Shown here: positions 16,920 through 25,010 of the stretch, in pieces | Position numbering within the stretch: the stretch's first letter is position 1 | Layout: each line of letters begins with the position of its first letter | Program-made: the position numbers and the translations under genes | DNA from: an uncultured Mucilaginibacter sp. | Lineage (GTDB): Bacteria > Bacteroidota > Bacteroidia > Sphingobacteriales > Sphingobacteriaceae | Assembly: GCF_946479965.1 (NCBI RefSeq) | Contig: NZ_CAMLHX010000008.1 | Span: 39,911 to 103,910, forward strand | DNA: 64,000 nt | Reading direction: 5' to 3' | The notes under the pieces: model-generated | Database searches by the model: none | What the model was told of the DNA's origin: nothing | The model's input: only the letters and a program-made list of their open reading frames with translations

Positions 16920-17258
16920 ATGAACTCATTAAAGAACAGCGTACGCCTGGTAGGAAACCTGGGTATGGATCCGGAAGTAAAAATATTTGACGGTAACAAA
17001 AAACTAACTAAAATGTCGCTCGCTACTAACGACAGCTACAAGAATGACAAGGGTGAAAAAATTACCGAAACCCAATGGCACAACCTGGTAATATGGGGTG
17101 CGCAAGCAGGTATTGCAGGCGATATCCTAAAAAAAGGCGATGAAGTAGTTATTGAAGGGAAATTGAGTAACCGCAGCTACATTGATAAAGACGGCATTAA
17201 ACGCTACGCCACCGAAGTCGTGGTGCACGAATTTTTAAAAGTAGGAGCGAGGGGGTGA
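16920..17258 (+). CDS. ssb: single-stranded DNA-binding protein, short form
   Basis: 112 residues from ATG 16920 (MNSLKNSVRLVGNLGMDPEV); the in-frame start 36 bases upstream is not needed. The OB fold is complete through VVIEGKLSNRSY and VVVHEFLKVG. The protein ends right after the OB fold and lacks the glycine-rich linker and acidic tip (DDDIPF-like) of housekeeping SSBs, which recruits repair and replication partners. Such tail-less SSBs are typical of mobile or accessory regions. Its divergent partner is a zinc-ribbon protein. The neighbourhood is repeat-rich. Confidence 0.9.
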   Translation: MNSLKNSVRLVGNLGMDPEVKIFDGNKKLTKMSLATNDSYKNDKGEKITETQWHNLVIWGAQAGIAGDILKKGDEVVIEGKLSNRSYIDKDGIKRYATEVVVHEFLKVGARG

Positions 17259-17265
17259 GTTGTTA

Positions 17266-17344
17266 GTTTGCAGTGGCAGTTCGCAGCTATGCCGGGTGTG
17301 GTTTTGTGAGATGCTGATTTAATTGCGACTGCCCACTGCAAACT
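17266..17344. repeat. imperfect inverted repeat downstream of ssb
   Basis: AGTTTGCAGTGGCAGT and ACTGCCCACTGCAAACT pair around a spacer of about 45 bases. The region is too spaced for a simple terminator. Confidence 0.5.
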
Positions 17345-17438
17345 ACTTACTGCCAACTGATATCACGCAACTAAAGATACCTGATCCTAAACCCTACATC
17401 ACCAACCTAACCTTATCACATTATTACTTATATTTGTT

Positions 17439-17714
17439 ATGTACTTAGAAGCAAAGGAGACCGCCCGGCTGTACCAGCTGTTATCCGAAAAGTTGGGTAA
17501 CGACACCACCGAGGCCATGTTTAAATATATCGATAACAAAACAGAACGATCTGTGGAAGCAACTATAAAATCGTTAGCAACAAAAGATGATCTTGCCAAG
17601 GTCAAATATGACCTTAGTAAAGAGATCAGCAATTCCGTTAAATGGATGTTTGTTTTTTGGATAGGACAGTTCAGTGCAACTGTTGCTGTTATTATGCTGA
17701 TCTTAAAAAAATAG
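17439..17714 (+). CDS. small coiled-coil membrane protein
   Basis: 91 residues: a helical N-terminal part (1-60) ending in a charged segment with ATKDDLAKVKYDLSKEI, then a single C-terminal hydrophobic helix (about 69-89) preceded by KWMFVFWIGQ. The layout resembles the DUF1640/CCDC90-like family of C-terminally anchored coiled-coil proteins. A TATATTTG box at 17429-17436 directly precedes the ATG, so the transcript could be nearly leaderless. Its stop codon abuts the ATG of a shorter relative. Confidence 0.65.
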   Translation: MYLEAKETARLYQLLSEKLGNDTTEAMFKYIDNKTERSVEATIKSLATKDDLAKVKYDLSKEISNSVKWMFVFWIGQFSATVAVIMLILKK

Positions 17715-17879
17715 ATGGCTGGAGCATTTGAAACGATAGTTACCGAAGAGGACGTTCGTAAAGAAGTTGGATATCTAATCGAAGATATCCGTCAAGGCCA
17801 GCTGGCCATTATTAAATGGATGTTTATCTTTTGGCTTGCCCAGGTACGAGCCACATGGCTGCTATTTTCTTGTATTTAG
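17715..17879 (+). CDS. short paralogue of the preceding gene, probable frameshift
   Basis: 54 residues as read (MAGAFETIVTEEDVRKEVGY...). The segment IIKWMFIFWLAQ matches SVKWMFVFWIGQ of the gene upstream. After the Gln codon at about 17841 the frame diverges; the other frame reads TSHMAAIFLYLEK and stops at 17887, which matches the end of the paralogue (FSATVAVIMLILKK) better. This suggests a one- or two-base indel near 17844 that spoiled the membrane helix, or an alternative ending. It begins immediately after the upstream stop, so translation is coupled. Confidence 0.5.
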   Translation: MAGAFETIVTEEDVRKEVGYLIEDIRQGQLAIIKWMFIFWLAQVRATWLLFSCI

Positions 17880-17905
17880 AGAAATAGTGATTTAAAGACA
17901 CTACC

Positions 17906-17933
17906 AAGCCCGGACACACAAGTTCGGGTTTTG
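17906..17933 (+). terminator. terminator after the coiled-coil pair
   Basis: AAGCCCGGA pairs with TTCGGGTTT (two G-U pairs), followed by TTGTTATTT; it ends just before the stop of the minus-strand SDR gene. Confidence 0.6.
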
Positions 17934-17937
17934 TTAT

Positions 17938-18642
17938 TTAGGGCGTACTCAATGCCACCGGCAATACTTTGCCATTAAAAAACTTATGGCCGGTTAAAGC
18001 AAAATCGGCAATGTATTTACCCATTTCAAACGCCATTACCGGCGATTGGTAGCCCGGAAAAGCTTTTTCCAGCATTTCTGTTTGCGCCGAGCCTAGAGCA
18101 AGGCAATTAACAGCTATGCCTTTTTCGGCAAACTCCTGTGCCAGGCACTCGGTGAGGGTGTGTAGCGCAGCTTTGCTGGCAGAGTATGCTGATAGTCCCG
18201 CAAATTTGGAACTCCCCTGAAAACCACCCATGCTGCCAATATTTAAAATGTGCGAGCCCGTCGGCATAAATTGATACAAACTTTGGATTATGCGCACATG
18301 GCCTATAAAGTTACTTTGCAGCATTTCAACAACGTCGGTTTCCAATAGTTCGGTAAATGGTTTATTTACAAGAGCGCCCGCGTTGTTGATCAGTACATCA
18401 ACACGATTATTAAAATTGCTGTTGATAAATTGCTGCAGATCAGTATAATCATCATGAACAATGTCAAATACAATAGGGTAGACAACAGCATCCGGGTTTA
18501 ACCCTAAAGAAATTTCTGCCAGTCTTTCCAGTTTATCTTGCGAGCGGGCCAGCGCAATTACCTTATGCTTGCCGGTCGCAATCAATTCTATAACAGCCTC
18601 GAATCCTACGCCGCTGCTGGCACCTGTTATTACAACATTCAT
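17938..18642 (-). CDS. SDR family oxidoreductase
   Basis: 234-residue classical short-chain dehydrogenase/reductase. Cofactor motif TGASSGVG at 6-13, NNAG at 86-89, catalytic Ser137, Tyr153 and Lys157 (YSASK). Substrate is not readable. The gene begins 11 bases after the end of the flippase-like gene on the same strand, so the two are probably cotranscribed. Confidence 0.85.
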   Translation of the reverse strand: MNVVITGASSGVGFEAVIELIATGKHKVIALARSQDKLERLAEISLGLNPDAVVYPIVFDIVHDDYTDLQQFINSNFNNRVDVLINNAGALVNKPFTELLETDVVEMLQSNFIGHVRIIQSLYQFMPTGSHILNIGSMGGFQGSSKFAGLSAYSASKAALHTLTECLAQEFAEKGIAVNCLALGSAQTEMLEKAFPGYQSPVMAFEMGKYIADFALTGHKFFNGKVLPVALSTP

Positions 18643-18653
18643 TTTATTAATAA

Positions 18654-19616
18654 TTAGTTGACGGTAGCATCTTCTTCCTTTTCCCCTATTACTACTTCAT
18701 CCTTTGGCAAACCATCTTCTAATCTGCTTGGACGTAACACGTAGTAAATACCAAAAAGCGCCACCAGCAATGATATTATATAAAACGAACCCGGCAAAAA
18801 TACCGCCAGGCTTTTATCCATCGGGAAAACCTTGGTAAGTTGGGTAAACACCGTCTCGCGTATACCGGCACCGCCAACGCTTATCGGGATAATTGTTGCA
18901 AGTGCTGATATCAGGAATGATAATAAGTAAGGGGAGAACTTGCCATCGAAACTTTGTCCCAATAATATGAAGACTATGGCCAAAACCTGTAAAGTCTGCA
19001 CCAAAACTGCTTTGGCGTGTCCGGCAAAAAAATAACGGGTATACTCTCGGAAAAATTTATAAGCAACAAAATAGTAAACCAACGAAGCCAACGTAAATAT
19101 CCCAAGCGGAATGCCGATGTGAATATCTATTTGTGGTATAAGAAAGATAAGTGCAACTGTTATTAAACCTATTGCCCACAGCCCACTCAGCCTGTCGAAC
19201 ATAATGGCCCAAAACACTTTTTTGCCGGGTAGTTTATAGCTTTTGTTAAGCATGTATATTTTGTAGCCATCGCCACCTATACCACCAGGAAGCAGGAAGT
19301 TATAGAACAGGCCCAATAAATATAATCTGAAATTAAAACGCGGATCAAGGTATAAATCTATCGATTTAAAAAAGCTGGATAACCTCCACGAAGAAACTAC
19401 TATAGACAGGAAAAAACATACCATCGCAGCAAACATCCACCAGTAATTAGCATGCAATAGCCTGTATTTAACATCTTCAAATGGTACATGCCTGAAAACG
19501 AAATACAGCAGAACGGATGTAACTGCTATCTTTAAAACAGTTTTGGTTATATTCCAAAGTCGGCCGCGTAAGGTCTTCGGCTGTGGTGGTTCTGCAATTT
19601 CTGTCATTGGGCGCAA
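18654..19616 (-). CDS. lysylphosphatidylglycerol synthase-type TM protein (flippase-like)
   Basis: 320 residues with about eight hydrophobic helices and the LPG_synthase_TM/UPF0104 pattern (LLPGGIGGDGYKIYML and PISVGGAGIRET). Family members are the membrane part of MprF or uncharacterised lipid-linked flippases. The domain is alone here, without the aminoacyl transferase. Start may be Met4 (19607) rather than Met1. It lies upstream of the SDR gene in the same unit. Confidence 0.85.
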   Translation of the reverse strand: MRPMTEIAEPPQPKTLRGRLWNITKTVLKIAVTSVLLYFVFRHVPFEDVKYRLLHANYWWMFAAMVCFFLSIVVSSWRLSSFFKSIDLYLDPRFNFRLYLLGLFYNFLLPGGIGGDGYKIYMLNKSYKLPGKKVFWAIMFDRLSGLWAIGLITVALIFLIPQIDIHIGIPLGIFTLASLVYYFVAYKFFREYTRYFFAGHAKAVLVQTLQVLAIVFILLGQSFDGKFSPYLLSFLISALATIIPISVGGAGIRETVFTQLTKVFPMDKSLAVFLPGSFYIISLLVALFGIYYVLRPSRLEDGLPKDEVVIGEKEEDATVN

Positions 19617-19752
19617 AGGTAATGATTTACTGATTACATAAATAAATACGGAGTCAGCACTGTGTTAAAATACTGTTAAACACAGGCTGTATAGTTACAA
19701 AGCGTTGACTAACTTATCGTAAATCGCCATATAACAAATCTTTAAAAAAACC

Positions 19753-19760
19753 TATTTTTG
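19753..19760 (+). promoter_or_regulatory. -7 box for the agmatine operon
   Basis: TATTTTTG fits TAnnTTTG and lies 16 bases before the aguB ATG. Confidence 0.45.
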
Positions 19761-19776
19761 CAGAAATTTAAGGGAC

Positions 19777-20646
19777 ATGAGTAAAGTAAATGTTGGCATT
19801 GTGCAAATGAGTTGTACTGCTGATAAGCAGCAGAACTTGCAGAAGGCGATTGTGAAGGTGAGAGAAGCGGCCCAAAAAGGAGCGCAGATAGTTTGCTTGC
19901 AGGAACTTTTTACTTCGCTGTATTTTTGCGATGTAGAGGATCATGACAATTTTCAATTGGCTGAAGCTATTCCCGGCCCATCAACTAATGAGCTTTCCAA
20001 AGTTGCTGCTGAATTGGGTGTGGTAATTATAGCATCGTTGTTTGAAAAACGTGCGCAAGGGCTTTACCATAATACAACCGCGGTATTAGATGCTGACGGC
20101 GCTTATTTAGGTAAGTACCGCAAAATGCATATTCCTGATGATCCCGGTTTTTACGAAAAGTTCTACTTTACACCGGGCGATCTAGGTTATAAGGTGTTTA
20201 AAACCAAATTTGCGACCATTGGTGTATTGATTTGTTGGGATCAGTGGTATCCCGAAGCGGCGCGTATCACTGCTTTAATGGGTGCAGAAATACTGTTTTA
20301 TCCAACAGCAATAGGATGGGCCACAACGCAGGATGAGGCGACCAATGTTGAGCAATATAACGCCTGGCAAACTATACAGCGCTCGCATGCGGTTGCAAAT
20401 GGCGTACATGTTGTGAGTGTGAATAGGGTAGGCGAAGAAGCCGGTGTTAAATTTTGGGGAGGATCATTCTTTGCCAATCCGTTTGGCGCGCTAATACATC
20501 AAACATCAACTGATGATGAGGAAGTAGTGGTACAAGAGCTTGATTTAAGTAAAACCGATTTTTACCGTACACATTGGCCGTTTTTACGTGATCGTAGAAT
20601 AGAATCCTATCAGCCAATTACAAAGCGTCTACTGGACGAAGATTAA
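19777..20646 (+). CDS. aguB: N-carbamoylputrescine amidase
   Basis: 289-residue nitrilase-superfamily enzyme converting N-carbamoylputrescine to putrescine, CO2 and ammonia, the second step of the agmatine deiminase route. Catalytic triad visible: Glu43 (LQELF), Lys116 (YRKMHIPDD) and Cys153 (LICWDQWYPE); the WDQWYPE motif is characteristic of AguB. Agmatine deiminase is encoded just downstream at 21046, separated by an unrelated small gene. Confidence 0.93.
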   Translation: MSKVNVGIVQMSCTADKQQNLQKAIVKVREAAQKGAQIVCLQELFTSLYFCDVEDHDNFQLAEAIPGPSTNELSKVAAELGVVIIASLFEKRAQGLYHNTTAVLDADGAYLGKYRKMHIPDDPGFYEKFYFTPGDLGYKVFKTKFATIGVLICWDQWYPEAARITALMGAEILFYPTAIGWATTQDEATNVEQYNAWQTIQRSHAVANGVHVVSVNRVGEEAGVKFWGGSFFANPFGALIHQTSTDDEEVVVQELDLSKTDFYRTHWPFLRDRRIESYQPITKRLLDED

Positions 20647-20649
20647 TAA

Positions 20650-20679
20650 GTCCATGGACCATAGTCGATAGACCATAGT
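20650..20679. repeat. CCATAGTC-type short repeat, left of the four-helix gene
   Basis: TCCATGGACCATAGTCGATA followed by GACCATAGT; GTCGATAGACCATAGT matches 14 of 16 positions of the reverse complement of part of 21043-21075. Confidence 0.55.
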
Positions 20680-20692
20680 AAAAACATATATA

Positions 20693-21043
20693 ATGGCTTT
20701 TAAGTTTGAGAGTCTTCAGGTATGGCAACGGGCATTAGATTTAACTGATGATATCGACCAATTAACTAAAAAATTTCCGAAAGATGAACTTTACGTTTTA
20801 AGTTCTCAGATAAAACGGGCTGCCGATTCTGTGGTGTTAAATATTGCCGAAGGCTGCACTGGACAAACTAACCCAGTATTTAAAACTTTTTTAGGTTATG
20901 CTTTAAGATCTGGTATAGAGGTAGTATCCTGCCTTTTTATTGGCCGAAAAAGAAAAATAATAGAAGAAAATGACTTCCATAAACTTTATGAGGAGTATCA
21001 GGTTTTAACAAAAATGATAACTGCTTTAAGAAACTCTTTGTAA
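20693..21043 (+). CDS. four-helix bundle protein (23S rRNA intervening-sequence protein family)
   Basis: 116 residues, all-helical, with the family start FKFESLQVWQRALDLTDDI and the central IKRAADSVVLNIAEGC motif. Members were first described from intervening sequences inside 23S rRNA genes and related proteins (Avd) act with diversity-generating retroelements, but most stand alone with unknown role. No retroelement or rRNA is visible here. It sits between aguB and aguA, 46 bases after one and 2 before the other, with short related repeats on both sides, which looks like insertion into the operon. Confidence 0.9.
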   Translation: MAFKFESLQVWQRALDLTDDIDQLTKKFPKDELYVLSSQIKRAADSVVLNIAEGCTGQTNPVFKTFLGYALRSGIEVVSCLFIGRKRKIIEENDFHKLYEEYQVLTKMITALRNSL

Positions 21044-21075
21044 CTATGGACCATCGACCATCGACTATGGACTAT
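21043..21075. repeat. CCATAGTC-type short repeat, right of the four-helix gene
   Basis: ACTATGGACCATCGACCATC then GACTATGGACTAT; it overlaps the annotated aguA start and is roughly inverted relative to 20650-20679. Confidence 0.55.
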
Positions 21076-22104
21076 CCGGCTTTAGCCGGTTATCATTTCC
21101 CCGCCGAATGGGCTAAACATACTGCCACCTGGCTTAGCTGGCCGCACAAGGAGGAATCATGGCCGGGTAAGATCGTAACTATCTATCCCAAATACTGCGA
21201 GTTTATTAAGGCTTTGTCAGAAGGTGAATTGGTGCGGATAAATGTTAGGGATGAGTACATGGCCGCTTTTGCCAAGCAGCAATTACAACTGGTGGGTGCT
21301 GATCTGAGCAAAATTGAATTTTTTGAATTTGAAAGTAACGATGCATGGTGCCGCGATCATGGTCCTGCTTTTTTGATCAATCCCACAACAAAGCAAAAGG
21401 TTATTGTTGATTGGGGATACAATGCCTGGGGCGGCAAATATCCGCCGTTTGACTTGGACGATGTTATCCCAACCAAAATAGCTAAGCATTTTAATCTTCC
21501 TGTTTATCATCCGGGTATTGTAATGGAAGGTGGATCTGTTGATTTTAATGGCAAAGGCACAATACTTACCACCACTGCCTGCCTGCTTAATCCTAATCGT
21601 AACCCACACCTTAATCAGCAGCAAATAGAAGAATACCTGCGTAATTACTACGGTGCCGAGCAAATACTATGGCTGGGCGATGGCATTGTAGGCGATGATA
21701 CCGATGGGCACATTGATGATATTACCCGCTTTGTAAACGAAGATACCGTTGTGACTGTAGTTGAGGAAAACAAGAACGACGATAATTATCACCTGTTGCA
21801 GGAAAACCTGCAAGCGCTTAAAACCATGCGTTTGCTTAACGGGAAACAGCTAAATGTTATTGAATTACCGATGCCTGATGCTGTAATTTACGACGATATG
21901 CGGCTACCTGCATCATACGCTAATTTTTACATAGGCAATGCCGCTGTTGTAGTTCCTACGTATCGCTGCGATAATGATGATAAGGCTTTGGATATTCTGA
22001 CTAAATGCTTCCCCGACAGGAAAGTAATAGGTATAGATTCGACTGATATTATATGGGGATTGGGTAGCTTTCATTGTCTTAGTCAGCAGGAGCCTGAAGT
22101 TTAA
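21046..22104 (+). CDS. aguA: agmatine deiminase
   Basis: 352 residues. Converts agmatine to N-carbamoylputrescine. Visible family motifs: TWLSWPHKEESWPG near the N-terminus, WCRDHGP, EGGSVDFNGKGT, DDTDGHIDDITRF, and the C-terminal catalytic Cys344 in GSFHCLSQQEP. The first seven residues (MDHRPST) are encoded by the short repeat; Met8 at 21067 (MDYPALAGYHFPAEW) is an equally good start. It works with AguB at 19777 to make putrescine from agmatine. Confidence 0.93.
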   Translation: MDHRPSTMDYPALAGYHFPAEWAKHTATWLSWPHKEESWPGKIVTIYPKYCEFIKALSEGELVRINVRDEYMAAFAKQQLQLVGADLSKIEFFEFESNDAWCRDHGPAFLINPTTKQKVIVDWGYNAWGGKYPPFDLDDVIPTKIAKHFNLPVYHPGIVMEGGSVDFNGKGTILTTTACLLNPNRNPHLNQQQIEEYLRNYYGAEQILWLGDGIVGDDTDGHIDDITRFVNEDTVVTVVEENKNDDNYHLLQENLQALKTMRLLNGKQLNVIELPMPDAVIYDDMRLPASYANFYIGNAAVVVPTYRCDNDDKALDILTKCFPDRKVIGIDSTDIIWGLGSFHCLSQQEPEV

Positions 22105-22192
22105 GAAATTTTTTACCGACATATTTCCCCCTTTTACCGAGTTATTGCCAGTTACTTGCCTTTTTCTGTTTCAGCTTACTATATTAGTGCGT

Positions 22193-22200
22193 TACTTTTG
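22193..22200 (+). promoter_or_regulatory. promoter of the LiaF/LytSR operon
   Basis: TACTTTTG matches TAnnTTTG; TTTC lies about 20 bases upstream in the -33 position. The next gene starts 23 bases downstream. Confidence 0.5.
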
Positions 22201-22222
22201 AGTAACAAATAATTTAAACGAC

Positions 22223-23059
22223 ATGGATACTAACCCTAATATAGATCACCAAGGTAGCGCTAACAAAGGAAAAGTTTTAGCAGGCATCATTTTGCTTTGC
22301 ATCGGCGCTTCATGGTTACTCAAAGAATTTGATTTTTTCTTTTTTCCGCACTGGCTGCTTAGCTGGCCAATGTGGCTTATTGTTGGCGGCCTTTATTTAG
22401 GAGGCAAAAACAACTTTCGTAATTCATCGTGGGTCTTTGCTGTAGCTATCGGCGCAGTGTTTTTACTCGGCGAAGCGATACCTGGTTTAGATGCCGGTGC
22501 TATTGTTTGGCCGGGAATGCTCATTACCTTTGGGATATGGATGATAGTAAGAAGGAATCAAACTACGCATTGGGATAAAAAAAGCTGGAAGAACAAATGG
22601 GAAAGTAGTAAATACGACTTCAATGTTAAGCAACCCATCTCAGCCGAACCCATTGCTGACTTTAATGATGCAACCGACACCAACACTGCCGGCACTCCAA
22701 GCCAGCCCTTTTATTCGGGCGATGAACACCTCGAGGCCATTTCTATTTTCGGCAGTGTAAAAAAGACTATCTATTCAAAAAACTTTCAGGGTGGCGAGGT
22801 AGTAAACGTTTTTGGAGGCGCAGAGATCGACTTAACCCAGGCCGATATTATTGGTCGTGTTTATATTGAGGTTACCCAGGTATTTGGAGGCGTTAAAATG
22901 ATCGTTCCTTCACACTGGACAGTAGTATCAGATGTTGCTGCTGTGTTTGCCGGGTTTGATGATAAACGTGTAAGAACTGCCGTTCCGCAGGATGCCAATA
23001 AAGTTCTTGTAATTAAAGGGACATCCATATTTGCAGGGGTAGACGTGCGCAGCTATTAA
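22223..23059 (+). CDS. LiaF-like membrane protein (DUF5668 type)
   Basis: 278 residues: four hydrophobic helices in residues about 18-110 (LiaI/LiaF transmembrane region), a charged linker, and a C-terminal beta-helical LiaF-type domain (about 165-278; EAISIFGSVKKTIYSKNFQG, NVFGGAEIDLTQAD). In Firmicutes LiaF inhibits a cell-envelope-stress two-component system. Here it precedes a LytS-type kinase and LytTR regulator, so a similar sensing role is plausible but inferred. Confidence 0.8.
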   Translation: MDTNPNIDHQGSANKGKVLAGIILLCIGASWLLKEFDFFFFPHWLLSWPMWLIVGGLYLGGKNNFRNSSWVFAVAIGAVFLLGEAIPGLDAGAIVWPGMLITFGIWMIVRRNQTTHWDKKSWKNKWESSKYDFNVKQPISAEPIADFNDATDTNTAGTPSQPFYSGDEHLEAISIFGSVKKTIYSKNFQGGEVVNVFGGAEIDLTQADIIGRVYIEVTQVFGGVKMIVPSHWTVVSDVAAVFAGFDDKRVRTAVPQDANKVLVIKGTSIFAGVDVRSY

Positions 23060-23093
23060 TCGGTCACACTAACTATCATTTTAAAAACTAGTT

Positions 23094-24140
23094 TTGGCTA
23101 CTCCATCATCAACATCGTTAACATTTTCAAAATTACGCGGCGCGTTTGTAGCTTGCGGGTTAGCTTGGGGCTGCCTGCAAAGCTATATAATACACGGCTT
23201 TGATTTTGACTGGTTTACCGGTATAGCAGATGGATTGGTAAGCACTGTACTATTGGCAGCGGCATGTTGGCTCATTAACAACAACCTGCGTTACTATCAG
23301 CCGGGTAAGGGCAGTTACATTAATATATTAATATGGTGCGTAGCGTTGGCTGCAGCCTGTACAGCCGGCAGCCGTTATATATTGCTACCTTTCTTAAATA
23401 CCACACCGGGTTACGCCAGTTTTATGGGCCAATCATTGGTAATTCGCTTTTTTACTAATTTTTTGGCGATAGGATGGATGGCCATGATCAGTATGATCTG
23501 GTATACCCAACAGGATCAAAAAGAGAACGAAAAGCGTAAAACCGAGGCGGAGCGTTTGGCGAGGGAAGCAGAGCTGTATAATTTGCGCCAGCAGTTGCAG
23601 CCACACTTTTTATTTAACAGCCTTAACTCTATTAATGCTTTAATTGGTTTCAAACCCGAGCAAGCCCGCAAAATGATACACCAGTTATCAGACTTTTTAC
23701 GTGGAACATTGCGTAAGGACGACCAGCAACAGGTTACCCTAACAGAGGAGTTGCAACACCTTAACCTATACCTCGATATTGAAAAAGTCAGGTTCGGTCA
23801 CCGTTTAAAAACTGAGATCAGTTGCGATGACAGCTGTGGCCCCTGCGTAATGCCGGCCATGTTATTGCAGCCACTTGTGGAGAACGCTATTAAATTTGGC
23901 TTATATGACACTACCGAAGAGGTGGTGGTAAGCATAAGGGCAGAGTTGGATGGCAATTATTTGGAGCTTATAGTGCAAAACCCTTTTGATCCTAAAACTT
24001 CGCGACCGCGGCAGGGAACTGGTTTTGGCCTGAGTGGAGTGCAGCGCCGCTTATATTTATTATTTGCACGTAATGATTTGATGGAAACACACGCAAATGA
24101 TAATATATTTACAACCATAATAAAAATACCGCAGTTATGA
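23094..24140 (+). CDS. LytS-type sensor histidine kinase
   Basis: 348 residues. The only workable start is TTG at 23094, because an in-frame TAA lies at 23082. Four hydrophobic helices (about 15-135), a short coiled coil, then a His_kinase domain with phosphoacceptor His171 (QPHFLFNSLNSINALI) and the N box PLVENAIKFG and glycine-rich GTGFGLSGVQRRL. It overlaps the response-regulator start by four bases (ATGA). Confidence 0.9.
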   Translation: MATPSSTSLTFSKLRGAFVACGLAWGCLQSYIIHGFDFDWFTGIADGLVSTVLLAAACWLINNNLRYYQPGKGSYINILIWCVALAAACTAGSRYILLPFLNTTPGYASFMGQSLVIRFFTNFLAIGWMAMISMIWYTQQDQKENEKRKTEAERLAREAELYNLRQQLQPHFLFNSLNSINALIGFKPEQARKMIHQLSDFLRGTLRKDDQQQVTLTEELQHLNLYLDIEKVRFGHRLKTEISCDDSCGPCVMPAMLLQPLVENAIKFGLYDTTEEVVVSIRAELDGNYLELIVQNPFDPKTSRPRQGTGFGLSGVQRRLYLLFARNDLMETHANDNIFTTIIKIPQL

Positions 24141-24883
24141 CCCGAGCATTACTAATTGACGACGAACCCCTGGCCCGCATGGTTGTGAGAGAATACCTAC
24201 AGGATTTTGGGCAGATTGAAGTATTACAAGAATGTGGCGATGGGTTTGAGGGTCTGAAAGCAATACAGCAGCACAAACCCGACCTGGTTTTTTTGGACGT
24301 ACAAATGCCCAAAATAAATGGTTTTGAAATGTTGGAACTGGTTGATGACGCACCGGCTATTATCTTCACTACAGCTTTTGATGAGTATGCTATAAAAGCG
24401 TTTGAGGCACATGCTGTTGATTATTTGCTAAAACCGTTTAGCAAAGAACGTTTTGCAAAGGCAATTGAAAAATATCTCGGCCAAGCGTCAAGTACTAACG
24501 TAGTGCCAAAACAAACAGAAAATCTATTAGAAACGGCATCCCATTCGCCCCAGCAGCATGAGCGTATTGTTGTTAAAACAGGTACCAAGGTAAAAATTAT
24601 ACCCGTTGCTGATGTGCAATACCTGCAGGCCGATGATGATTATGTAAGCGTATTTACACAAGAAGGCTCCTACCTTAAAAATAAAACCATGAGCTTTTTT
24701 GAGCAAACGCTTGATCCGCGCCACTTTGTGCGCGTACATCGCTCTTACATATTAAGTGTTCAGGAAATTACCCGTATAGATCCTTATGAGAAGGACAGTC
24801 ACCTGGCTATTCTTAAGTCGGGTGCAAAAATTCCGGTCAGTAAAACCGGCTATGCTAAACTTAAGCAAGTATTAGGGATATAA
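24137..24883 (+). CDS. LytTR family response regulator
   Basis: 248 residues: receiver domain (1-118) with acidic pair in LLIDDEP, phosphoacceptor Asp in LVFLDVQMP, and Lys in LLKPFS; a Q-rich linker; and a LytTR DNA-binding domain (about 138-247). Cognate partner of the overlapping kinase. Target genes are not evident; the upstream LiaF-like gene is probably one. Confidence 0.93.
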   Translation: MTRALLIDDEPLARMVVREYLQDFGQIEVLQECGDGFEGLKAIQQHKPDLVFLDVQMPKINGFEMLELVDDAPAIIFTTAFDEYAIKAFEAHAVDYLLKPFSKERFAKAIEKYLGQASSTNVVPKQTENLLETASHSPQQHERIVVKTGTKVKIIPVADVQYLQADDDYVSVFTQEGSYLKNKTMSFFEQTLDPRHFVRVHRSYILSVQEITRIDPYEKDSHLAILKSGAKIPVSKTGYAKLKQVLGI

Positions 24884-24933
24884 GAATCAGTTTTTCCATT
24901 TAATATTCTTCCTCTACCAATATTAACACATTT

Positions 24934-24957
24934 AAAGCCGCATAAAGCGGTTTTTTT
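24934..24957 (+). terminator. terminator of the LytSR operon
   Basis: GCCGC, loop ATAAA, GCGG followed by seven T residues; short stem. Confidence 0.55.
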
Positions 24958-25010
24958 CGTTTATATTTCCACTGTAATACTTTAATATTATATATTAGTT
25001 ACTTATACTA

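Noticed and set aside
20693..21043. Diversity-generating retroelement around the four-helix-bundle gene
   Set aside because: No reverse transcriptase or variable repeat pair is present nearby.
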